Source of the DNA: CAZYPH01 sp964649095
Lineage (GTDB): Bacteria; Bdellovibrionota; UBA1018; UBA923
DNA: 23,183 nt
Assembly: GCA_964649095.1 (NCBI GenBank)
Contig: CAZYPH010000026.1
Coordinates: forward strand, 1 to 23,183
Reading direction: 5' to 3'
Notes under the pieces: model-generated
Told to the model about the DNA's origin: nothing
The model's input: only the letters and a program-made list of their open reading frames with translations
Database searches by the model: none
In this document: one piece after another, positions 7,564 through 14,946 of the stretch
Numbering within the stretch: the first letter of the stretch is position 1
How the letters are laid out: every line of letters starts with the position of its first letter
Program-made: the position numbers and the translations under genes

Positions 7564-9978
7564 ATGCAGCGTCTCAAACAGAAAACACTCTTATCTCTCG
7601 ACTGGAACTTTATTCAGAACGAACTTGCAACCCGCTGCCAATCACAGCTTGCAAAGGAATGGGCCCAAGCACTCGACCCATTGATGGCACAGCCCAATGA
7701 AGCTGATTTTTTGCGTAATTTAGCTATTGAAGGCTGTTCTTTTCTAAAAGTTTCGAATCTACATTTATCGTTTGCTGGCATTGTTGATCCGACCCCGACG
7801 TTACAGGGCTTAAGTTTACAAAGAATCTATGGCGCAGGAGATCTGCGAAACACCGCACGTTTTATGTTGGTCTTGCACGAAATGAAATCAATTGTGCGAC
7901 GCTCAACGCCGTTCGACACTACGATTTTAGCCTCAGAGCGTTTAGAAATCAGTCCGGACATTCCCCAACTTCGCGCGCATTATATTACCGCCCCAGAGGC
8001 TCCTGAAGTCGTGCACTGGATTTTGAAACACTCCGACGACAATGGTTATTTGTTAGACTCGGCTTCGACACTACTGCGCCAATTGCGGCAACAACTACAG
8101 AAAAAACAATCTCAACTACAAAGTGAACTCAGTGCACGTACTCAAAAATGGGCGACTGAGGGTATTTTACAAGATAATTATTTCGACGTCTTAGACGGCC
8201 GTTTTGTAGTACCTGCAAAGGCAGCGCGGTATCAAGAAATTGGTGGAACTATTATTAGACGCTCTAATTCGCAATCGTCTTTTTTTGTCGAGCCACTAGA
8301 ATTCACCCAGGTCAATAACGCCATTCAAGAGCTTCAGGCAAAAGTCGCAGAAGAAGAATATCGCATTGTTTCAGAATGGTCGGGCGCGCTAGCGTTGCAT
8401 GCCACTCACTATCTTGATTGGGTAGAACCCTTTGTTGACTTAGACTGTGCCCTAGCCAACGCACGCCTGGCCCTGGACTGGAATCTATCGCCGGCGACGA
8501 CTAGCAGCGATGGATTTTTATACCTCGATCAAGTCACACACCCACACTTTAAAACCAAATTAGATAGTACCCCGGTCAGCAATCGCGTCGAAATTGAAGT
8601 TCCGACGCGTGCCCTACTTTTATCAGGCCCTAATACGGGCGGAAAAACCGTACTTCTAAAAGCAACTGCTCTAGCTTGCCTAATGCACCGGGCGGGGCTG
8701 ATGATTGCTGCCGAACCGGGTGCGCGCATCCCACACTATGATCACGTAGTATCTCTTATCGGCGACGAACAAGATTTAACGCTGGGGCTATCTAGTTTTT
8801 CGGGACAAGTGTTTGATCTAAAACATTTGATTGAGGGGTCACTGGTCGGACAAAGAAATTTTATTGTCATCGATGAAATACTTTCCAGCACGGACCCCGA
8901 AGAGGCCTCTGCACTAGCTCAGAGCTTTATGGAACGCATGATCAACGCGGGCCATCACCTATTTGTCAGTACACACTTCAGCGAACTCACGTTACGCCTA
9001 AAAGACCACCCTCATGTACTTACGGGCGCGATGGAGTTTGCCAAAGGCAAGCCCACTTACAAATACCGCAAAGGGGAGTTGGGTTTTTCACACGCCATTG
9101 AAACGGCTGAACGCCTGCAACTACCGGCCGATATTATCACGCGTGCGCGAGAACTCTTATCAACCGCCAAGATTGATTACATGAAGGCGCAACAAGAGTT
9201 GATTCATACGCAGCTCGATTTACAAAGTGAAAAAAACCGCGTGCGTATTGGCCTACAAAAAGAAAAAGAAAATTTTGCAATGCGTCTACAGAAAGTAGAA
9301 GCGCAATACCAAGCTAAATTTCAAGAACTGCGCCGTGACTTTGACAATAAACTAAATCAATTTAAAGAACTCATACCAACATCGGTTACCGCTGCTAAAC
9401 GCTCTGAGATGATCACGCAGCTCAAAGAAACGATCGATAAAGCAGAAATCAGGTCCGTCATCCTGACCGATCACCCTAAACAAACTGCGGCTACGAAAGA
9501 AAAGAATAAACAAATTCCATTAACAGTGGGCTGCCGCGTACGTATTTCAGACTTACAGGGTTCTACTGGTATCATTGTTGAAATCAATAATAACAAAGCG
9601 CGTATTCAGGTAGGTAATTTTAAAATTGATCGCACACTCAACATGCTGTCTTTAGTAGAAACAGCGCGCCATCCACAAGGTCATCAGAAAGTAAAAATTG
9701 CTTTTAGTTCAAGTGACGCCGACGATTCGCTCGACTCAATGTCTACTCGAATCGATTTACGGGGCTTACGTTTAGACGACGCAAAACAAGCATTTGAACA
9801 GTATATCGATCGCTGTATTCGACACGGATTACGTTTTTTTACGGTAGTGACGGGTCACGGCACCGGCGCGATAAAAACAATGGCGCGCAAAGTATTAAGC
9901 CAAACCCCATCCGTATCGAAAGTGTCGCAGGCCAACGAGGGTGACGACGGGGCCCTGCAGGTAGATCTCAGTTTTTAA
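7564..9978 (+). CDS. mutS2: MutS2 ATPase with C-terminal Smr domain
   Basis: The protein has 804 residues from ATG 7564 (B. subtilis MutS2 is 785). An upstream TTG at 7504 is in frame but would add residues absent from the family, while GGAAA just before 7564 is a fair ribosome site. In order: N-terminal core and lever helices; MutS ATPase with Walker A GPNTGGKT (355-362), ST-loop region GDEQDLTLGLSSFSGQ and Walker B FIVIDEIL followed by SSTDPEEASALAQ; a long coiled coil (about 530-620) rich in K, E and Q; a small beta domain (VGCRVRISDLQGSTGIIVEI) like the KOW-type domain of MutS2; and an Smr domain (727-804) with IDLRGL and VVTGHGTGAIK. The mismatch-recognition domain of MutS is absent. In B. 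subtilis MutS2 senses collided ribosomes and splits them; in Helicobacter it suppresses recombination. Adjacency to rqcH favours the ribosomal role. Confidence 0.95.
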   Translation: MQRLKQKTLLSLDWNFIQNELATRCQSQLAKEWAQALDPLMAQPNEADFLRNLAIEGCSFLKVSNLHLSFAGIVDPTPTLQGLSLQRIYGAGDLRNTARFMLVLHEMKSIVRRSTPFDTTILASERLEISPDIPQLRAHYITAPEAPEVVHWILKHSDDNGYLLDSASTLLRQLRQQLQKKQSQLQSELSARTQKWATEGILQDNYFDVLDGRFVVPAKAARYQEIGGTIIRRSNSQSSFFVEPLEFTQVNNAIQELQAKVAEEEYRIVSEWSGALALHATHYLDWVEPFVDLDCALANARLALDWNLSPATTSSDGFLYLDQVTHPHFKTKLDSTPVSNRVEIEVPTRALLLSGPNTGGKTVLLKATALACLMHRAGLMIAAEPGARIPHYDHVVSLIGDEQDLTLGLSSFSGQVFDLKHLIEGSLVGQRNFIVIDEILSSTDPEEASALAQSFMERMINAGHHLFVSTHFSELTLRLKDHPHVLTGAMEFAKGKPTYKYRKGELGFSHAIETAERLQLPADIITRARELLSTAKIDYMKAQQELIHTQLDLQSEKNRVRIGLQKEKENFAMRLQKVEAQYQAKFQELRRDFDNKLNQFKELIPTSVTAAKRSEMITQLKETIDKAEIRSVILTDHPKQTAATKEKNKQIPLTVGCRVRISDLQGSTGIIVEINNNKARIQVGNFKIDRTLNMLSLVETARHPQGHQKVKIAFSSSDADDSLDSMSTRIDLRGLRLDDAKQAFEQYIDRCIRHGLRFFTVVTGHGTGAIKTMARKVLSQTPSVSKVSQANEGDDGALQVDLSF

Positions 9979-9984
9979 GTCCAT

Positions 9985-10034
9985 AAAAAAACCTCGGTAG
10001 AGGTGCCCTTGTTGGGCGACGTCTACCGAGGTTT
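9985..10034 (-). terminator. Intrinsic terminator of citrate synthase
   Basis: A 13-bp perfect stem (9989-10001 with 10022-10034, core ACCTCGGTAGA/TCTACCGAGGT) encloses a second 4-bp stem (GCCC 10005-10008, GGGC 10014-10017) with a TTGTT loop. On the minus strand it is followed by seven T, directly downstream of the citrate synthase stop. On the plus strand only three T follow before an A-run, so it should act mainly for the minus gene, though it may also end mutS2 transcripts (mutS2 stops at 9978). Confidence 0.9.
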
Positions 10035-10074
10035 AAAAAAAGAAACACACGAATTATTTTAGCTGAGCACTACT

Positions 10075-11238
10075 CTACCACTTCAGGTTTAAGGAACCAG
10101 CATACCGACCACGCGGACGGTAAATACGGTTATTTTCACCCTGCTCTAATACATGTGCAATCCAGCCACTAATACGACTTACTGCGAAAATTGGCGTGTA
10201 AAGATCAATCGGAATGCCCATGCAGTAATAAACGGTCGCTGAGTAAAAATCGACATTGGGCATCAAACCTTTTTTGTCTTGCATGATGTCGTCAATATTG
10301 GCCGACATTTGGTAATAATGCGGCTGATTGGTTTGAGTGCATAGCGCCTCACTCATTTTGCGCAGAATTTTAGCACGTGGATCACCATTTTTGTAAACAC
10401 GGTGGCCAATACCCATAACTTTGGCTTTGGCATTTAGAGCGTCGTCGATAAATTTTTTCGCATTTTCCAACGTACCAATGCGCAGCAACATCGCCATTAC
10501 TTGTTCGTTGGCTCCTCCGTGCAATGGGCCCTTCAATGTACCAATCGCTGACGTAATGGCAGAATGCAGATCAGACAAACTAGACGACGTCACACGTGCT
10601 GAAAACGCAGAACAATTCAACTCATGATCGGCATGCAGCACCAAACACGTATCAAACATTTTTGCTAAGGCTTCGTCGGGGCGCTCGCCTTTTAACATAT
10701 ATAGAAAATTGTATCCGATACCTTTAGACATATCAGGTTCTACCAGCGGCTTACCAGTACGAATGCGTTCAAAGGCAGTAACGATAGCACCCATCACACC
10801 TGTCAATCGAACGGCCTTTCGCATGTTTGCTTCTGGTGAATTATCGCGAACATCAGCATCGTAAAGTGCTAACGCCGAAACCGCTGTACGCAATACGTCC
10901 ATCGGCACGGCGCCTTTCAATGGCAAACTTTTTAATAACTCCACAACGCGGCTGTCGAGTTTCATGTGCGCCACGAGGTCTTTACGCAACGCTTCAGCCT
11001 CGGCAGCTGTCGGTTTACGGTTGTTCCACAAAAGAAAAACAACCTCTTCAAAAGAAGCTTTAGCAGCGAGGTCTTCAATCGTGTAACCACGGTACGTTAA
11101 CGTGGCATCTTGAATGGAACTAATTTTAGTAGTACACGCTACGACCCCTTCTAGGCCTTTATCGATTGCTTTGTCGAATTCAACGGGGGCAGGTGGTGGC
11201 ACGGCTGTCACCGTGGCCTCTTTATTTGTAGTAGCCAT
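10075..11238 (-). CDS. gltA: Citrate synthase
   Basis: The 387-residue protein condenses oxaloacetate with acetyl-CoA, the entry step of the TCA cycle. Catalytic residues by family position are H240 in GPLHGGANE, H279 in GIGHRVYK and D330 in NVDFYSATVYY; other landmarks are LHADHELNCSAF (202-213) and RISGWIAHVLEQ (355-366). The size matches the short citrate synthase type rather than the roughly 427-residue E. coli enzyme, with about 25 extra N-terminal residues that are Pro-rich. The short type is close to 2-methylcitrate synthase (PrpC), and sequence by eye does not exclude that; no prp genes are nearby. The start is well supported: AAGGAG (11245-11250 on the minus strand) lies 6 bases before the ATG. 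It is a single-gene unit with its own promoter and terminator. Confidence 0.93.
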   Translation of the reverse strand: MATTNKEATVTAVPPPAPVEFDKAIDKGLEGVVACTTKISSIQDATLTYRGYTIEDLAAKASFEEVVFLLWNNRKPTAAEAEALRKDLVAHMKLDSRVVELLKSLPLKGAVPMDVLRTAVSALALYDADVRDNSPEANMRKAVRLTGVMGAIVTAFERIRTGKPLVEPDMSKGIGYNFLYMLKGERPDEALAKMFDTCLVLHADHELNCSAFSARVTSSSLSDLHSAITSAIGTLKGPLHGGANEQVMAMLLRIGTLENAKKFIDDALNAKAKVMGIGHRVYKNGDPRAKILRKMSEALCTQTNQPHYYQMSANIDDIMQDKKGLMPNVDFYSATVYYCMGIPIDLYTPIFAVSRISGWIAHVLEQGENNRIYRPRGRYAGSLNLKW

Positions 11239-11264
11239 GGGTTGCTCCTTCTTTTAGTTTAAAA

Positions 11265-11293
11265 AGCCTATGGTTCGTATGCTCAGTTGTCAA
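11265..11293 (-). promoter_or_regulatory. Promoter of citrate synthase
   Basis: Reading the minus strand, a perfect TTGACA (11288-11293) is followed after 17 bases by TAGGCT (11265-11270), then about 26 bases, including an AAGGAG ribosome site, to the ATG at 11238. The -10 is only three of six, but spacing and -35 are ideal for a sigma70-type promoter. It lies inside the start region of the divergent TonB-like gene, with the -10 touching that gene's ATG. Confidence 0.55.
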
Positions 11294-12325
11294 ACCAGGC
11301 ACCAGACCTGGTACAAAATACGACAACGAAATTTTATCATTTTTGTCGCAATCGTATTCGCAATACTGGTGCATGCCTTATTGTACATCGGTATCGTGCT
11401 TTCGTGGAGGTATTGGTCCAAACTGAGCCACACTTTTTCTCCACTCTCGGCAGAATTGTTAGACCCCTCACTACTTAAGAACAACCCGGTTACCTTCGAA
11501 CAATTAAAAAAACAAAGTCAGGCGAACCGCGCCGCCACCATGGAGCTGGCACTGCCCGAATCCGAAGAAAAACGGATCCGCTCAAAAGAAGAAAACACAC
11601 CACCTCCCAAAGACCGACCGGCACTTTTAGCTGAACGAAATGCTCAAGTAGAAAAAGTAAAACTGGCCCGCGCACAAAAAGACAAACCGCAGCCTGAAAT
11701 TGTAAAATCGGAAGCAGCCCAACAACCTAAAGGCGAAAAAAAACTGAGTCTAAAGAAATTAGGAGTCTCTGTCGCACCACTACGCCTCGACGCTTCGAAA
11801 ACAAAGTTACACACAACGGAACGCGGTAGCGCCAAGGGAATTGCAAGTGAAGTCGCGAGTCAATTCGAACAGCAATACTCTAGTGGCGCCATGGCTGGGC
11901 ACATCAACCAAAGTTTAGTGCCAACCGGTTTTGCGTTCGGCACCGACGACCTCAATGAATTGGATTTAATTCAGTCTCCACACATTGGTTTCTATCGCCG
12001 CTTTTTTAGTAGTTATATCGACTTTGTGTTTCGTGGTCTGCAACGCCACAACGACGGCATCATGAACGAACTACGCCTGCAGCATCAAAACGGATTACGT
12101 GGCTTACGAGAATTTACCTGCCAAATTCGTTTTGCATTCAATGCAGACGGGCAGCTAGTAGATCTTACGCTGACTCAAAAATCGGGCATTGAACGTTGGG
12201 ATTATTTATTGGTCGAAGCCATGCGGGCACTCGAGCCGTTTAGAAACATTCCACCAGCGTTGTTAAAAAACGGCGTTTTTCAACGAAGTTTGGGTTATTC
12301 TTTATCATTTGATTTTGGGCAATAA
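11270..12325 (+). CDS. TonB/TolA-like envelope protein
   Basis: The protein has 351 residues from ATG 11270; ATG 11279 is also possible and neither has a good ribosome site. A short positively charged N-terminus precedes one transmembrane helix (about 22-46, IIFVAIVFAILVHALLYIGIVL), giving an in-out anchor. Residues about 75-175 form a Lys/Glu/Gln/Pro-rich, probably extended periplasmic linker (ENTPPPKDRPALLAERNAQV). The C-terminal domain (about 265-350) has the TonB-C pattern: QIRFAFNADGQLVDLTLTQ, KSGIERWDYLLVEAMRALEPF, IPPALL. This order is that of TonB or TolA, which link inner-membrane energy to the outer membrane. No ExbB/ExbD or TolQ/TolR is adjacent. The 3' end overlaps the convergent sigma-like gene by 21 bases. 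I cannot separate TonB from TolA or a third paralogue by eye. Confidence 0.72.
   Translation: MVRMLSCQTRHQTWYKIRQRNFIIFVAIVFAILVHALLYIGIVLSWRYWSKLSHTFSPLSAELLDPSLLKNNPVTFEQLKKQSQANRAATMELALPESEEKRIRSKEENTPPPKDRPALLAERNAQVEKVKLARAQKDKPQPEIVKSEAAQQPKGEKKLSLKKLGVSVAPLRLDASKTKLHTTERGSAKGIASEVASQFEQQYSSGAMAGHINQSLVPTGFAFGTDDLNELDLIQSPHIGFYRRFFSSYIDFVFRGLQRHNDGIMNELRLQHQNGLRGLREFTCQIRFAFNADGQLVDLTLTQKSGIERWDYLLVEAMRALEPFRNIPPALLKNGVFQRSLGYSLSFDFGQ
11294..11312. promoter_or_regulatory. Inverted repeat next to the citrate synthase promoter
   Basis: ACCAG-AC-CTGGT (11301-11312) is a perfect inverted repeat, and a third half-site, ACCAGG, stands at 11294-11299, directly upstream of the -35 on the minus strand. 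The position suits an activator or repressor site. It also lies within the first codons of the TonB-like gene, so coding constraint is an alternative explanation. Confidence 0.3.
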
Positions 12326-13150
12326 AATAAACTGTATCGCAAGATACATAACCACAGCCATTAACAGTAGTTGCACTTGTGCCTGCGCAAACATTTTTTT
12401 AACACCCGCAATAAACAGGGCCATTGGCGCACGTTCGCGGCGTCGGGATAATTTTAATGCCTTATCGCTGAGTTGAGAAAATGATTCAACAGTATGGGTT
12501 GGCAACTCAACATATGGCTGCGCACGTTTCCACTCTACGTAACGGGTTTTATATTTTTGAAAACCCTCTAAACACACTTCACAGTTCATGAGATGACTTT
12601 GTACGGTTTGAGTACGTTCTGGCGTTAACTCGGACTCACAGTACTGTGCTAAGAGCGCATGCAAGTCAGACTTATTATCAATACCATATATATTAAAATG
12701 ATTATAAGCTTGAACCGTTACCCAACTCTGCCCATTTGAAAAGATTAACTGTGCCGTTTCTAAATGCCAGTCGACTTGATTCGGCGCAATGCCAACTACC
12801 CGTGCAATTTGCTCACGTGAAAACTGACCATGTGTTTTTAAGATAATTACCGTACGGGTGACAAAAGGCATTCTAAAGAATCGATCAGCACCAAACCCAC
12901 GAAAGGCTCTAGGATTCGCTACCTGAAACAACACTCTAGCAAACTCAACTCGTTTAAACGTTAACGATTCCCTGTCAATTTGACTCTTTTGTACAGTGAG
13001 CTGAGCGATGGTTTCTGCTATGACGCGTTCAGCTTCATCCAGCGACTGGGTCATGGCATAGGCCAGCGTAAAAGCCCAATTACGCACCCAATCGATCATG
13101 ACATTCTTTGTTTGAAATACTGTCTGTGACTGCTTCGTGACCTGATTCAT
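12305..13150 (-). CDS. Sigma70-like protein fused to zinc-finger anti-sigma and transmembrane segment
   Basis: The protein has 281 residues from ATG 13150 (ATG 13099 is an alternative; no clear Shine-Dalgarno at either). Residues 23-50 (NWAFTLAYAMTQSLDEAERVI, then AETIAQL) resemble sigma region 2 core-binding helices of ECF factors. Residues 98-136 (TRTVIILKTHGQFSREQIAR, then VVGIAPNQVDWHLETAQ) resemble the region 4 helix-turn-helix. Residues 162-200 contain a zf-HC2/ZAS-like motif, HLMNCEVC (H186, C190, C193), with H164 or C171 as a possible fourth ligand. A hydrophobic helix (258-277, QVQLLLMAVVMYLAIQFILL) ends the protein with a tiny basic tail. ECF factors and ZAS anti-sigmas are normally separate proteins; here both types share one chain that should be membrane-tethered. 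The region between sigma 2 and 4 is divergent, so promoter recognition is uncertain. It starts 15 bases after the broken gene upstream. Confidence 0.65.
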   Translation of the reverse strand: MNQVTKQSQTVFQTKNVMIDWVRNWAFTLAYAMTQSLDEAERVIAETIAQLTVQKSQIDRESLTFKRVEFARVLFQVANPRAFRGFGADRFFRMPFVTRTVIILKTHGQFSREQIARVVGIAPNQVDWHLETAQLIFSNGQSWVTVQAYNHFNIYGIDNKSDLHALLAQYCESELTPERTQTVQSHLMNCEVCLEGFQKYKTRYVEWKRAQPYVELPTHTVESFSQLSDKALKLSRRRERAPMALFIAGVKKMFAQAQVQLLLMAVVMYLAIQFILLPKIK

Positions 13151-13165
13151 AATATTAGAATAACA

Positions 13166-13604
13166 CTATGCATTACAGACGAAAGACGGCTGAATTTGCC
13201 GAGCAAAGTTAACCTGCGGCGTTAGTTGAAGCTGGGGACGTTTGAAACTCTTATCACTATCGGCATATTCAAATATTCNNNNNNNNNNNNNNNNNNNNNN
13301 NNNNNNNNNNNNNNNNNNNNNNNNNNNNNNNNNNNNNNNNNNNNNNNNNNNNNNNNNNNNNNNNNNNNNNNNNNNNNNAAAAGCCCTCAAACGTTGAACC
13401 ATCATTGAGGTGAAACGTAGTCAACTGATTGGGGTCTATGCGATGAAGCTCTGGAATCGATCGCCCTAGGCGCATCATATTCGCGCGAAGAGATTCTTTA
13501 TATACAAGATATCTAATACCTTCCGATTCGATGATGAGGTTGCGATTAGCATCAAAACCTAAAAATCGGCCTTCAATACGAGCATCGGTTGACGGGTCTT
13601 GCAC
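13166..13604 (-). CDS. C-terminal part of a secreted protein, crossing the assembly gap
   Basis: From a GTG at 13604 the frame reads IEGRFLGFDANRNLIIE, GIRYLVYKESLR, DPNQLTTFHLNDGSTFEG and runs into the N-run. Below the gap the best continuation is IFEYADSDKSFKRPQLQLTP, ending NARQ-like NFARQIQPSFVCNA and a TAG at 13166-13168. The short strands with Gly turns look like a small beta-barrel (Sm- or SH3-like), an impression only. The GTG has no ribosome site. The same frame is open up to a TAG at 13617-13619, immediately preceded by the signal-peptide ORF at 13617-13871, so both probably belong to one gene split by that stop. The two sides of the gap are in one frame only if the real gap length is a multiple of three. 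Function is unknown. Confidence 0.5.
13279..13378. other. Assembly gap of 100 N
   Basis: The run is exactly 100 unknown bases, the usual placeholder for a gap of unestimated length. It lies inside a minus-strand coding region whose flanking frames do not match across 100 bases, so the true length differs. Confidence 0.99.
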
Positions 13605-13616
13605 CGTAACAAACTG

Positions 13617-13871
13617 CTAAACGAGTGGTGCTAAATCGGCAGCATCGCGGCCTGGCCGATATCTACGAATACTAACAAAATCGTGCAGTCGTTGCCACAG
13701 ACGGCCCAGCGGACTGCGCGGTGTTATCGTAGTTTGGTTGAACTCCAGAAGAGAATTACAGTTTCCAATCGACAAACTGGAACCAGAACCGGGATCGGCA
13801 TAAACAGAAACCGTCGTCACAAGAGTAGAAAGAACAATAACCATCACCAAAAATCTGATACGCCGAAGCAT
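13617..13871 (-). CDS. N-terminal part of the same secreted protein, ended by an in-frame TAG
   Basis: The 84-residue ORF begins at ATG 13871 (an ATG at 13895 adds eight residues) and starts with a good Sec signal peptide, MLRRIRFLVMVIVLSTLVTT, with cleavage expected after VSVYA (residue 25). The mature part, GSGSSLSIGNCNSLLEFNQ then PLGRLWQRLHDFVSIRRYRP, has no recognised domain and ends at TAG 13617-13619. The frame continues directly as QFVTVQDPSTDARIEGRF into the downstream segment. There is no second ribosome site, so this looks like one gene interrupted by a nonsense codon. The causes could be pseudogenisation, strain polymorphism, assembly error or readthrough. It starts 82 bases after the MBL-fold gene. 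Confidence 0.55.
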   Translation of the reverse strand: MLRRIRFLVMVIVLSTLVTTVSVYADPGSGSSLSIGNCNSLLEFNQTTITPRSPLGRLWQRLHDFVSIRRYRPGRDAADLAPLV

Positions 13872-13953
13872 CTCAGACAATATTAGCAGCAGCATCGATT
13901 CAAAGATAGAGCCAGCAACGCAACCGCACCCGCAAGCGCCGCTAACGCTAGGT

Positions 13954-14946
13954 CTATTTTGCCGCTAAAACACCCTGCACATTGAGCCGGATATCGAGGT
14001 CAATCACAGCACGCCACGTAGTTTCATCGACGTTATAAAGCGCTTTACGAAAGTACTGGTAGCTCTGATCTAACAACGCAGCCTCACCCAAGTGGCGATT
14101 TTCGTAGAGCGTTTTTGAAAAATGAAGATGGTCTTTTAGTTGATTAACTAAGTATTTACTCATAGTGACCGGTCCGAAGTGCGTTGGATATACGACCTCA
14201 ACACCACTCGCTACAATGCGGTCGACACTTACAATGGCCTCGGCATACGAGAAATCGGTCGGACTTGTTGAGGCAAAAATAAACGGCGCAACCTCGGGCC
14301 GTCCTAGTTGCAATGCCGGATAATAAAGCCCAAACGTATCGCCCGTAAACATACAATTATTGTTATGTAATTGCACGACCAAGTGGTGGTTTGCGTGCCC
14401 CTTTGTATATAAAAAAGAAAATATATTATTACTTATATTAATTTTTTCATTGTCAGTAACAGCACAAACATTTTCGGCCGAAATCGGGTGAATTAAACCG
14501 TAAAGTCGCTCAAACACCGTATCGCCATACACACCCTTTGCACTAGCTATCAACTTCGTAGGGTCTATAATATGCTTGGCCGCACGTTCATGACAAAAGA
14601 TCTTGGCCTGCGGAAATAATCGGTGCAATTGAGAAAGGCCGCCCACATGGTCTAAATGCACATGAGTCACCACAATCGCCTTTAACAACGACCTATCGGG
14701 CAAAACACGATCGATAGCTGCTAAAATTGTCGGTACTGACTGGTTTACACCCGTTTCAATTAAGACGTAGCCGCTATCATCACCCACAAGATAAGCAGCC
14801 GTAAACTGGGGCGTTGGTTGGATGTTTATAAAGGGATATCCCGTATCGATTACAGTAAGACTCACAGCCCTAGAGCGTTGTGAATTTTCTCTGCTTTCTT
14901 TATATGTATTTACTAATATATTATCTTCTGCAGTTGGGGTGCTCAT
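13954..14946 (-). CDS. Metallo-beta-lactamase-fold hydrolase
   Basis: The 330-residue protein has the full metal-binding set: HVHLDH (H95, H97, D99, H100), H184 in KGHANHH, D203 in TGDTFG and H256 in PTHFG. The core begins at about residue 28 (VSLTVIDTGYPF) and includes AYLVGDDSGYVLIETG. The first 27 residues are polar and not an export signal, so it is probably cytoplasmic. Family members include glyoxalase II, lactonases, sulfur dioxygenases and phosphodiesterases; the C-terminal 75 residues are helical (HFSKTLYENRHLGEAALLDQ) as in glyoxalase II-type proteins. The substrate cannot be assigned. The start lies inside the 3' end of the protease gene (26-base overlap, different frame), so translational coupling with the protease is likely. 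A markedly AT-rich patch covers codons near 14405-14440. Confidence 0.87.
   Translation of the reverse strand: MSTPTAEDNILVNTYKESRENSQRSRAVSLTVIDTGYPFINIQPTPQFTAAYLVGDDSGYVLIETGVNQSVPTILAAIDRVLPDRSLLKAIVVTHVHLDHVGGLSQLHRLFPQAKIFCHERAAKHIIDPTKLIASAKGVYGDTVFERLYGLIHPISAENVCAVTDNEKINISNNIFSFLYTKGHANHHLVVQLHNNNCMFTGDTFGLYYPALQLGRPEVAPFIFASTSPTDFSYAEAIVSVDRIVASGVEVVYPTHFGPVTMSKYLVNQLKDHLHFSKTLYENRHLGEAALLDQSYQYFRKALYNVDETTWRAVIDLDIRLNVQGVLAAK

Noticed and set aside
11653..11720. Lys/Glu/Gln-rich segment in the TonB-like gene, considered as a DNA repeat.
   Set aside because: No repeated DNA unit; the bias is at amino-acid level and typical of TonB/TolA linkers.
13617..13619. TAG as a pyrrolysine or reassigned sense codon.
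   Set aside because: TAG ends at least seven other genes here, including citrate synthase and the OppA-like gene, with no pyl genes in view.
13895..13956. A hydrophobic frame on the minus strand (LALAALAGAVALLALSLNR) between the MBL-fold gene and the signal-peptide ORF, resembling a small membrane protein.
   Set aside because: No ATG, GTG or ribosome site precedes it; the frame simply runs out of the MBL gene's alternative frame and stops at CCC-TAA. Kept only as a curiosity.
14405..14440. A very AT-rich patch within the MBL-fold gene that looks like an internal promoter.
   Set aside because: It translates to a plausible strand and loop (NISNNIFSFLYTKG) in an intact frame, and no downstream gene would need a promoter there.
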